In this document: one piece after another, positions 22,165-28,780 of the stretch
Layout of the letters: every line of letters begins with the position of its first letter
Numbering within the stretch: the first letter of the stretch is position 1
Assembly: GCA_003165465.1 (NCBI GenBank)
Contig: PLUM01000100.1
Coordinates: forward strand, 92,347 to 137,390
DNA from: Acidobacteriota bacterium
Lineage (GTDB): Bacteria; Acidobacteriota; Terriglobia; Acidiferrales; UBA7541
Reading direction: 5' to 3'
Length of the DNA stretch: 45,044 nucleotides
The notes under the pieces: model-generated
Seen by the model: the letters and a program-made list of their open reading frames with translations, nothing else
Told to the model about the DNA's origin: nothing
Databases searched by the model: none
Made by a program: the position numbers and the translations under genes

Positions 22165-22701
22165 ATGAAACCTTTACTTGTGCTTGTCGCATTTATCGCA
22201 TTGGTTATACCTAATGCGCCGTTAGCAGCGGATAAAACTGATTTGGACGGCTACTGGTGGGAAAAGCTCGACGCTAGCTTCAAACTTGGCTGGGTATCCG
22301 GCTATGCGAAAGCGATGGACTTGGCAGGGACAATTCAGATGTCAACGTGTGCATCCAACTTGCCCCTGTACGTGAAGGCGTTCCCCAACACCGACCCGAA
22401 AGTCATTCTGCAGAAGATGTGCCTCAGCGACACCCAGTTTGATTACGACAGCATATCAATGGGGCAATTCGTGGACGGCATGAATGCCTTTTATAAGGAC
22501 TACCGCAACAAACAACTCGAAGTGGGTTGGGCGATTCAATACGCACGTGATGCAATCAAGGGTAAGCCCGCCTCAGAACTAGATGCTGGGGTCACCCTCT
22601 GGCGTAGGTGCTCCGGCGCTGACAAAAGCCATCCGATGCCGCGAAGTGATGAGGACGCCGCACAAATCAGCAAAGCGTGTACGCCAGACCCCGCAAAATA
22701 A
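22165..22701 (+). CDS. Exported protein of unknown function
   Basis: A 178-residue protein with a signal peptide (MKPLLVLVAFIALVIPNAPLAA). The mature part has GYWWEKLDASFKLGWVSGYA near the start, three conserved-looking cysteines (in MSTCASN, QKMCLSD and WRRCSG) and a stretch GQFVDGMNAFYKDYRNKQLE. The latter pattern occurs in small exported acidobacterial proteins resembling the Rap1a/Tai-type immunity fold, but I cannot confirm that. GAGGTG lies nine bases upstream of the ATG. G+C content is visibly lower than in the neighbouring housekeeping genes, and it opens a run of four small unknown genes. Function unknown. Confidence 0.7.
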   Translation: MKPLLVLVAFIALVIPNAPLAADKTDLDGYWWEKLDASFKLGWVSGYAKAMDLAGTIQMSTCASNLPLYVKAFPNTDPKVILQKMCLSDTQFDYDSISMGQFVDGMNAFYKDYRNKQLEVGWAIQYARDAIKGKPASELDAGVTLWRRCSGADKSHPMPRSDEDAAQISKACTPDPAK

Positions 22702-22737
22702 GCCGCACCCGTGGTAGAATCCGCGCGGGGGTACTTT

Positions 22738-22953
22738 ATGGTTGACCTTCCTTGCAAGCGTGAAGGCTGTGGCCACCTAATTTCGGTTCACACCACGGCC
22801 CCCGCCGAGAAGCGTGCCAAGTTGCACGGAACGATGGTTTCTGATTACCCGACAGCGCGTAGGGAAGAGTTCAACATCCACGCTGGCCGGGACAACAGCG
22901 CATGCGACGACCCTGATTGTAAGTGCATCGCATTTATCTCACCGAACGCCTGA
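22738..22953 (+). CDS. Small Cys-rich protein of unknown function
   Basis: A 71-residue protein with paired metal-ligand-like residues at each end: CKREGCGHLISVHT at the N terminus and CDDPDCKC near the C terminus. This arrangement suggests a zinc-binding mini-domain. No signal peptide is present. GGGGG lies eight bases upstream of the ATG, and a TAGAAT box sits at 22714-22719. It ends 20 bases before the next small gene, so the two may be co-transcribed. I do not recognise a named family. Confidence 0.6.
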   Translation: MVDLPCKREGCGHLISVHTTAPAEKRAKLHGTMVSDYPTARREEFNIHAGRDNSACDDPDCKCIAFISPNA

Positions 22954-22973
22954 TTCCGGACGGAGTGAAGCGC

Positions 22974-23291
22974 ATGACCGATTCGATAATTTGCCCGAAG
23001 TGCCTAACTACGATTGAAATTAAAGAGCTGACCTCAGCACAGCTTCGCATGGCCGCGATTCTATGCCCGAGGTGTGAGGCTGAGGTTGATTTGCCCCCGG
23101 CGCGGGAAAGAATCAAACAGAAAACGGCAAGGCTACATGCGGTGGGGGCGCGGGCCGAAGAATTTGTGGCCGCTGGCGGCGACCTGAAATCACCCGAGGC
23201 GGCACCGCTAGGAATGGAAATGTTGGAAGCTTACTCGGAGCTGGGAAAAGAATTGGGGTACGATATCCTGAAGAAGATTGAGCCGAACTAA
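22974..23291 (+). CDS. Small zinc-ribbon-like protein of unknown function
   Basis: A 105-residue protein that opens with a C-x2-C...C-x2-C arrangement (IICPKCLTTIEI and AAILCPRCEAEVDL), typical of a zinc ribbon. A helical, charged C-terminal half follows (about 50-105). The ATG at 22974 has GGAGTGAAG directly upstream; an upstream in-frame ATG at 22923 overlaps the preceding gene and is less likely. Zinc ribbons of this size often bind nucleic acid or act as adaptor domains, but nothing here shows which. It is part of the lower-G+C cluster. Confidence 0.6.
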   Translation: MTDSIICPKCLTTIEIKELTSAQLRMAAILCPRCEAEVDLPPARERIKQKTARLHAVGARAEEFVAAGGDLKSPEAAPLGMEMLEAYSELGKELGYDILKKIEPN

Positions 23292-23324
23292 AAGCGCCCG
23301 CCGTTGTATAATCGTTGTATAGCC

Positions 23325-23405
23325 CAAGCCGGAAATCCCCACAGGTCACCAAAGGTCAACAGCGTAAGTATTTGATTTTGTTAGGTCCCCACAGGTCAAC
23401 AAAGT
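23325..23405. repeat. CCCCACAGGTCA direct repeats
   Basis: CCCCACAGGTCACCAAAGGTCAAC at about 23337-23360 and CCCCACAGGTCAACAAAGTGG at about 23387-23407 are two near-copies about 50 bases apart in the gene-free interval 23292-23847. Purpose unknown. Confidence 0.5.
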
Positions 23406-23409
23406 GGTT

Positions 23410-23556
23410 TTATCCCGTATCGAAGTAGGACTTTAACCAACTGAGGTACGGGCCTATCGAAGTTTCCAACCGACGACATGCCGAGCATCCGCCCTCTACC
23501 TTGTCCCACGCCCAGGTGGAATCTTTCCAGCCGTCCAGACTGTAGTCCGACATGCA
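23410..23556 (-). pseudogene. Decayed fragment similar to the 3' end of the HpaB-family gene
   Basis: On the (-) strand, the codons CMSDYSLDGWKDSTWAWDK closely match the last residues of the intact gene at 26605 (CMSEYGLEGWTGSTWVWDK). The original stop codon is lost and the frame continues for about 30 more codons to a TAA at 23410-23412. Nothing upstream resembles the rest of the gene, so this is a relic. Confidence 0.7.
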
Positions 23557-23847
23557 CGTTGCCCGAAATCCCACATGACGATTAGGGGAATTATCCGGAG
23601 TTGAGCTCCCAGACTGATCTTGAAAGCATCTTACAGGTCAGAGAGCGTGCCGTCCGTTCCATGGTCACTATTTGAAGTATGCACTCTCGTACAGTCAACG
23701 ATTTGCCGCAGCCATATACTACTGGCGTCGCTATGGAGCAACGATTCCCTCGATTTGTCGATAGTCTATTGCGAGTCTCGGGTTTGGATCGCTTTCCGCA
23801 GGGTCAAAGTCAAGTAAGAACACGGCGCATCAAGGAGGAAAACGCAC

Positions 23848-24147
23848 ATGGAAGATACTGTTGATGGTGTAGCGAGTAGCCCGGACGTAGCAGATCCGAT
23901 CCAGGAGCGAACGGACAATATTAAATACCCCACATGGCAACCTGAGTGCCGAGCGGTGATGCTGGAAATTGACCCGATTGAGGTTCAGGAAAAGCTTGCC
24001 GCCGCTGAGGCAGCAATGGCTAAGCGATTACCGCAGATCACTGCGTCGGAGAGCCAACCTGAGCGTCGGGCGCTGAAAGAGCAAGGCGAGGCATTAGAGT
24101 TAGCGGTCGATAAAATTCCAAGCCAGCATCCGGACGTCAATAAGTAA
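23848..24147 (+). CDS. Small acidic protein of unknown function
   Basis: A 99-residue cytosolic protein with a strong ribosome-binding site, AAGGAGGAAAACGCAC, before the ATG. A mostly helical middle (about 45-95: EVQEKLAAAEAAMAKRLPQI and following) is rich in Ala, Glu and Lys. There is a single Cys in WQPECRAVMLEID. Similar short proteins are, in my memory, common hypotheticals in acidobacteria, but no role is assigned. It lies between the two decayed HpaB 3'-end fragments and shares the lower G+C of its neighbours. Confidence 0.6.
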   Translation: MEDTVDGVASSPDVADPIQERTDNIKYPTWQPECRAVMLEIDPIEVQEKLAAAEAAMAKRLPQITASESQPERRALKEQGEALELAVDKIPSQHPDVNK

Positions 24148-24208
24148 GCCAAGTCCGGAGAAACGATCTTCTCGGAAACTGGCTCCCAAATGAAGAGAAG
24201 CCGACATG

Positions 24209-24370
24209 TCAAGTATTTGTCCCTTCCTTGTCCCACACCCAGGTGGGGTCTTTCCAGCCTTCCAGACTGTAGTCCGACATGCACTGGTCAGTGAGGGCGA
24301 TGCACTGGTGGAGAATGCCGCCCTTTCGCGCGCCAAATTCAATGCCGTTTGCGTCCCCAATTAAAGCGTC
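24209..24370 (-). pseudogene. Decayed 3' fragment of an HpaB-family gene, with internal deletion
   Basis: The (-) strand reads IEFGARKGGILHQCIALTDQ, then CMSDYSLEGWKDPTWVWDK, matching the C terminus of the intact gene at 26605. About 24 residues between two GAR tripeptides of the intact protein are missing, as if deleted by recombination between them. The stop codon is lost, so the frame reads on to a TGA at 24209-24211. Similarity also covers about 25 bases downstream of the stop. With the intact 3' end it brackets the soxC/soxD-like pair in direct orientation. The rest of the 24148-24521 interval contains no gene. Confidence 0.85.
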
Positions 24371-24521
24371 AGAAACGGGTTTTCGCGTCCGCCCGTCCGC
24401 CCACACGTCACACGATGCTGTGACCTACGACGCACGCAAGCGTGATCTGGGACACTGCGCGCAAATACCCATTAGCCCTATATAGGCCTACCGAGAAGTA
24501 CAAGCTTAGGAGGTTCCCACA

Positions 24522-25910
24522 ATGAGTTCCATGAAGCCTGATCGTAGAGGATTTTTGAAGCGGAGTGCCGCTCTGGCCGGCTTGGCTGTGGGAGCGATCC
24601 CGTTCGCCAGTCGCAAAGCGTTCGCAAGCGTGACCCCGGGTTTGGTCCTTGGTCAAGCCGACACCAAGCTGAACGTTACGCCCGACGAACCCACCATTGA
24701 CGATTTGTTATACGGCGGGCGTTCCAGCTACGAGAAAACCATAAGCATACACAGTATAAACAGCCCCGAGGGGCTACGAACTCTAACCCCTCTGCAAGAT
24801 TCGATAGGAATCATCACTCCGTCCGGTCTCCATTACTTGGTGCAAGGCGATAAGCACATTCCCAACATTAATCCCGCGGAACACAGCCTCATCATTCATG
24901 GAATGGTGGACCGCCCCACTGTCTTCACCATGGACGATATAAAGCGCCTGCCTTCGGTATCCGAGGTTCACTGGATCGAGTGCACGGGAAACAGCGGCCT
25001 GCAGTGGTATAAGGCCCTGTTGCAAAACAAAAAGGCGGGCAGGACCGACGGAAGTGTAATCCAAGGGGTGCATGGGAGGCTCTCTTGCAGTGAATGGACG
25101 GGGGTTCGCCTCTCCACGCTGCTGAACCTGGTCGGCGTGAAAAAAGGTGCGAGCTGGGTCATTGCGGAAGCGGGGGACAGTATCCATCACGCCAAGAGCA
25201 TCCCGCTCGCGAAGGCCGGGGACGACACGATGCTGGCCTACGGACAAAATGGCGAGGCGTTGCGCCGCGAACAGGGTTACCCCTTGAGGTTGCACACTCC
25301 CGGTTTCCAGGGAGTCTGCAACGTGAAGTTCCTGCGGAGCCTGAAGGTGACGGACGAACCTTACTATATGCAGCGGGAAATCAGCGCCTACACGAATACC
25401 AAACCGAACGGCATGTCGAGCTGGTACGAATCGCAGCAGGGGCCGAGGTCGCTCATCACCTTCCCGTCGGATGCGCATAAGTTGTCAGGGGCCGGCACGT
25501 ATGAGATTTCCGGCATCGCCTGGTGCGGCCGGGGCAAGATCGCCAGAGTGGAAATCACTGCTGACGCCGGGAAGACCTGGAAAGACGCCAGCCTGCAGCA
25601 GCCCATATTCAGCAAGGCTTGGACGCGGTTCCGCATGCCCTGGGATTGGAACGGTACCGAGACAGTGATTGGGTCCCGCACCACGAATGAATACGGCGAG
25701 ATTCAATCCACGGTAGAGGGGCTGGCCAAGCTGTGGGGCGATGACTTCAACCCACCCATACCGGCCGCTGATGTGTTGCACTGGTGGGAAACCGCGCCAA
25801 TCTCGTCGTTTTTGAACAATCCGATTCAGCTTTGGAAAGTGAAACCAGATGGGAGCGTCTTCGATGCGACTTACGTCAAGTATTTGCCGAATCCGTATTA
25901 CCCGAGTTAG
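24522..25910 (+). CDS. soxC: SoxC-like sulfite dehydrogenase, molybdopterin subunit
   Basis: A 462-residue periplasmic molybdoenzyme of the sulfite oxidase family. The signal has a Tat twin-arginine pattern (DRRGFLKRSAALAGLAVGAI). The Mo-ligating Cys is C154 in HWIECTGNSGLQW, and the SoxC-like segments GVHGRLSCSEWTGV, EALRREQGYPLRL and VKFLRSLKV follow. A C-terminal Mo-co dimerisation domain (about 325-440) includes GKTWKDASL. SoxC pairs with a SoxD cytochrome and either oxidises sulfite or removes electrons from the SoxYZ-bound sulfane. No soxXA, soxYZ or soxB is present, so a stand-alone sulfite dehydrogenase is more likely. TAGGAGG before the ATG is a near-perfect ribosome-binding site. 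The soxD-like gene overlaps its end. Confidence 0.9.
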   Translation: MSSMKPDRRGFLKRSAALAGLAVGAIPFASRKAFASVTPGLVLGQADTKLNVTPDEPTIDDLLYGGRSSYEKTISIHSINSPEGLRTLTPLQDSIGIITPSGLHYLVQGDKHIPNINPAEHSLIIHGMVDRPTVFTMDDIKRLPSVSEVHWIECTGNSGLQWYKALLQNKKAGRTDGSVIQGVHGRLSCSEWTGVRLSTLLNLVGVKKGASWVIAEAGDSIHHAKSIPLAKAGDDTMLAYGQNGEALRREQGYPLRLHTPGFQGVCNVKFLRSLKVTDEPYYMQREISAYTNTKPNGMSSWYESQQGPRSLITFPSDAHKLSGAGTYEISGIAWCGRGKIARVEITADAGKTWKDASLQQPIFSKAWTRFRMPWDWNGTETVIGSRTTNEYGEIQSTVEGLAKLWGDDFNPPIPAADVLHWWETAPISSFLNNPIQLWKVKPDGSVFDATYVKYLPNPYYPS

Positions 25911-26568
25911 CCGTAATTTTCTGCTGCCGGTGGTGGCCCTGCTGGCGTGCGGCGCAGCCATGGCGCAAACCCCTGACTACAAGGTCGGGCGGCCACCGAC
26001 GGCCGAGGAATTGCACACCTGGGATAACCTTGTCGGCGCCAAGGGAAAAGAACTCCCCATCGGAAGCGGAAGCGCCGTGGAAGGCGCGCCCGTCTTTGCC
26101 GCTAAGTGCGCGATGTGTCATGGACAAGACGGACAGGGCGGCGTGCCCTCAGAGTTCGGCTTTACCTACCCGCGTTTGGTGGGAGGCGTGGGCTCGCTCA
26201 ACACCCCGAAACCTGTCTTTACGCCAGGAAGCAGAATGCCCTACGCGACGACGATTTTCGACTACATCCAGCGCGCCATGCCCGTATGGCCTATGCCGAG
26301 GAACCTCACCCCGGACAATGTCTACGCCCTGACCGCCTTTATTCTCTATAAGAACGGCATCATCAAGGAAACCGACTCCATGAATAAGGCCACTCTGGTG
26401 GAGGTCCAAATGCCGAATCGTCATGGATTCTATCCCGACCCTCCACAAGCAGAGCCGAATGACAAGGACGGCACTTGGTTGCCCCTTTGGGAGCACGGAC
26501 CGGACTGGAAACCTACGACCAAACCTGGAGACAAATGGTACGGCCCGCCAATGGCCGCGCCAAAATAG
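25864..26568 (+). CDS. SoxD-like monohaem cytochrome c (sulfite dehydrogenase subunit)
   Basis: A 234-residue exported cytochrome. The N terminus (about residues 1-35, ending CGAAMAQ) is a signal peptide. One haem-binding CAMCH (C82, C85, H86) sits in AAKCAMCHGQDGQGG. The rest matches SoxD: SRMPYATTIFDYIQRAMPVW, NVYALTAFILYKNGII and VQMPNRHGF, the last offering a Met ligand. Classical SoxD is larger and dihaem, so this is a short form. The ATG at 25864 lies inside soxC and overlaps it by 47 bases; an ATG at 25849 is also in frame, and no start codon between the genes would leave a signal peptide. Close overlap implies coupled translation with soxC. Confidence 0.85.
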   Translation: MRLTSSICRIRITRVSRNFLLPVVALLACGAAMAQTPDYKVGRPPTAEELHTWDNLVGAKGKELPIGSGSAVEGAPVFAAKCAMCHGQDGQGGVPSEFGFTYPRLVGGVGSLNTPKPVFTPGSRMPYATTIFDYIQRAMPVWPMPRNLTPDNVYALTAFILYKNGIIKETDSMNKATLVEVQMPNRHGFYPDPPQAEPNDKDGTWLPLWEHGPDWKPTTKPGDKWYGPPMAAPK

Positions 26569-26604
26569 ACATCGAAGCCTGACGACAGGTCAGGTATTTG
26601 TCCT

Positions 26605-28140
26605 CTACTTGTCCCACACCCAGGTGGAGCCCGTCCATCCTTCCAGGCCGTATTCGGACATGCATTGGTCGGTGAGGGCGATGCACTGGTCGAGGATGCC
26701 GCTCTTGCGCGCTCCGGTGAGGACGTCGAGGCGAATCTGCTCGTGGTTGCCTGTGTAATTCATTTCGTAGAGTTCGTGCCGCGCTCCAAATTCCGTGCCG
26801 ATCGCGTCCCAAATTAATTTGAACAGTTTGATCCGCTCGACGGCCGAGACGGACGCGCCGCGATAATATTTTTCGAGCACGGGCCGCAGATCGGGATTCA
26901 GAAAATCCTTGTAGCTCGATGGAAATACGAGCAGGCTGCCGGAGAGAAACTTTTCGAAGATCTGGCGAACGGCGGGCCAGCACTGCGTGCCGAAGATGCG
27001 CATGGTGTAGGCGTATTCCTGCTTCGGCACGACGGCCCCGCCCGGAGCATTCTCCGGATCGAGGCACATCGCCGCCGTCATCCCCCAAAGTAGATTTCTC
27101 CATCCGATGATTTCGCCGAGCGCCGCCTGCACTCCGCGAAACGCGTCCGTGCCGTTGGTCTCGATGCCCTTCGCAAACAGCCCCACCATCAGATCGAGTT
27201 TCACGGCGAGCCGCGACGTGGCTTGAAGCATGAAGCGGTTCACGAAGCGCGAGTGCCGGTAGAAACCGTTGGCCCGTTCGGTATCGCGGTAGACGAAGAC
27301 ATTTTCCCAGGCGATAAACGAGTTCTCGAAAATCAGCACGGCGTCGTTTTCATCGAAGCGGCTGGAAAGCGGATGGTCGAACGGACTCTGCGCGTTTTGT
27401 TCGTAGGAAGCGCGGCAGATCAGCTTCATTCCCGCCGTGTCCATCGGCGCGATGAATACCAATGCAAAATCCTTCGCTTTTTCCTTGTCGAGCGTGACGG
27501 CGCTGTTTTGAGCCACGAACGTCGCGTGCGTCATGGCCGAGCCCGTCCCCAGCATTTTCGCGCCGCTGACGATGATGCCGTCGTCCCGCTCCTTTACGAC
27601 GTGCACATACACGTCGCCGACTTCGTGGACGGGCCGGCTGCGGTCCGTGGGCGGATTGATGAGGCAGTGATTCAGGAAGAGGCATTGCGAGGAATACCGC
27701 GCGTACCATTTCCGCGCGCTCTCGTCGAACGGCGCGTAATATTCCGGCTCCGACGCCAGCGTGCCCATGAGCGCCGCCTTGTAATCGGGCGTGCGGCCCA
27801 TGTAGCCGTAGCTCAGGCGCGACCAGTCGACGATGGCGTCGCGCGCCTCCCACAGCTCCTGCGCTGAGTAGCACGGCTTGAAAAATTTATGCGTGCGAAC
27901 GCCGGACCGGTCGATCCCGGTGAGCGTGTCGCGATGCTTTGGGTCGTGCAGCGCGTCGTACAGGCGCGCGATGGACCGGCAGGCATTGCGGAACGCGGGA
28001 TGCGTGGTTACGTCCGGAACGCGCTCGCCGTAAATGTAAATCTCTCGCGCGTCGCGCAGGCTGGCCAGGTATCCCGCGCCGTCGTACATCGAATCCGTGC
28101 CGGTTTCCCGTGGAGTGCTTTCTCCGGGAGCATTGGCCAT
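26605..28140 (-). CDS. HpaB-family FAD/flavin-dependent monooxygenase (4-hydroxyphenylacetate 3-hydroxylase family)
   Basis: A 511-residue protein of the 4-hydroxyphenylacetate 3-monooxygenase large-subunit family, which uses reduced FAD from a separate reductase to hydroxylate phenols or related compounds. An acyl-CoA-dehydrogenase-like fold is expected. Landmarks are VHVVKERDDGIIVSGAKMLG, THATFVAQN, FENSFIAWENVFVYRD and a C-terminal LVFPSSYKDFLNP. The family also contains 4-hydroxybutyryl-CoA dehydratase, but the Fe-S cysteines of that enzyme are not apparent here. GGAGGAAATGGGCC precedes the ATG at 28140. No reductase (HpaC) gene is adjacent. Two decayed fragments of the same 3' end lie at 23410 and 24209. 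The substrate is unknown. Confidence 0.85.
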   Translation of the reverse strand: MANAPGESTPRETGTDSMYDGAGYLASLRDAREIYIYGERVPDVTTHPAFRNACRSIARLYDALHDPKHRDTLTGIDRSGVRTHKFFKPCYSAQELWEARDAIVDWSRLSYGYMGRTPDYKAALMGTLASEPEYYAPFDESARKWYARYSSQCLFLNHCLINPPTDRSRPVHEVGDVYVHVVKERDDGIIVSGAKMLGTGSAMTHATFVAQNSAVTLDKEKAKDFALVFIAPMDTAGMKLICRASYEQNAQSPFDHPLSSRFDENDAVLIFENSFIAWENVFVYRDTERANGFYRHSRFVNRFMLQATSRLAVKLDLMVGLFAKGIETNGTDAFRGVQAALGEIIGWRNLLWGMTAAMCLDPENAPGGAVVPKQEYAYTMRIFGTQCWPAVRQIFEKFLSGSLLVFPSSYKDFLNPDLRPVLEKYYRGASVSAVERIKLFKLIWDAIGTEFGARHELYEMNYTGNHEQIRLDVLTGARKSGILDQCIALTDQCMSEYGLEGWTGSTWVWDK

Positions 28141-28211
28141 GGCCCATTTCCTCCGAGTTTCCTGCCCGCGCCGCTTCCCGGGCCGCACAATAAATTAAAC
28201 CGCGCTTTTAC

Positions 28212-28223
28212 TGCGTATACGCA
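28212..28223. promoter_or_regulatory. Perfect 12-bp palindrome TGCGTATACGCA upstream of the HpaB-family gene
   Basis: The palindrome sits 72 bases before the start codon. On the (-) strand a TTGACA (28245-28250) is followed after 18 bases by TATTGC, and the palindrome overlaps this putative -10. A dimeric regulator bound there would block RNA polymerase. The GTATAC core is the kind of site bound by GntR-family proteins, but no such regulator gene is nearby. Confidence 0.5.
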
Positions 28224-28323
28224 ATAGACGGAATCCCGCATGTTTGTCAAGCAGCAGGAATCTGTCCCTCGGAATATTTTCGGCACCGTTCATGTGCGGA
28301 GCCCTGCTTTTGTGTTGTTCGAA

Positions 28324-28510
28324 GTCCCGGAGGGACGACAATACGTAGCCCACCGTTTAAACGGTGGGAGCACGCGACGCAATCATGGAAAGCCCCGTAG
28401 GGGCGGCACAGGGGCAACCCAGTGTGCCGCCCCTACGGGGCTTTCCGCTCTACCCTCACGCATACCCACCGCTCACGCGGTGGGCTACGTTCTTTCGTCC
28501 CTGACGGGAC
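28324..28510. repeat. Large nested inverted-repeat element
   Basis: Outer arms GTCCCGGAGGGACGA and TCGTCCCTGACGGGAC flank paired stem-loops CCCACCGTTTAAACGGTGGG and CCCACCGCTCACGCGGTGGG. At the centre a near-perfect 23-base arm, GGAAAGCCCCGTAGGGGCGG continued by CACA, and its complement (28387-28446) enclose a loop of about 14 bases. It forms part of a gene-free region 28141-28780. No coding is visible; this type of element is probably non-autonomous. Confidence 0.85.
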
Positions 28511-28625
28511 TGGCCACTAGGATAAGAACGATTTTTCGTTCCGTGGGACAAACTCTTAGCCTGAATTTCCCGCGGAGGACGCAGCTTGATTTTGGATAAC
28601 GTGCAAATCCGATTCGGTGGCAAGG

Positions 28626-28710
28626 GTTTGGTAGCGCCGGCGTCTCGCCGGCAGTTTTTCCGGTAGAGTCGCAGCGCAAAACCGCCGGCGAGACGACGGC
28701 GCTACCAAAC
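28626..28710. repeat. GTAGCGCCGGCGTCTCGCCGGC hairpin family
   Basis: Arms beginning GTTTGGTAGCGCCGGCG and ending CGGCGCTACCAAAC form a long inverted repeat, with an inner GTCTCGCCGGC/GCCGGCGAGAC. A second copy is at 33989-34064. It lies downstream of the lytic transglycosylase gene. Confidence 0.85.
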
Positions 28711-28780
28711 ACCACTAAAGATATCGATCATCGATCCAAAATTGCTTGAAATGTGGGGATTAGGAGAAATCAGGATGGCG

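Noticed and set aside
23415..23460. Stretch on the (-) strand resembling the 5' half of a tRNA (GCCCGTACCTCAGTTGGTTA)
   Set aside because: The D-stem does not pair, no anticodon arm or 3' half follows, and the same bases fit the read-through frame of the HpaB fragment. It is probably a coincidence or a remnant at most.
20108..26720. Accessory zone considered as a prophage or classical integrative element
   Set aside because: No integrase, transposase, phage structural gene or clear attachment site was seen.
28240..28599. 119-codon + strand frame starting MFVKQQESVP
   Set aside because: It is composed largely of the nested hairpin repeat and crosses its arms, so it is not a protein gene.
28141..28780. 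Hairpin-rich interval considered as a CRISPR array or a riboswitch
   Set aside because: Arms are inverted, not direct repeats with unique spacers, and no aptamer consensus was recognised.
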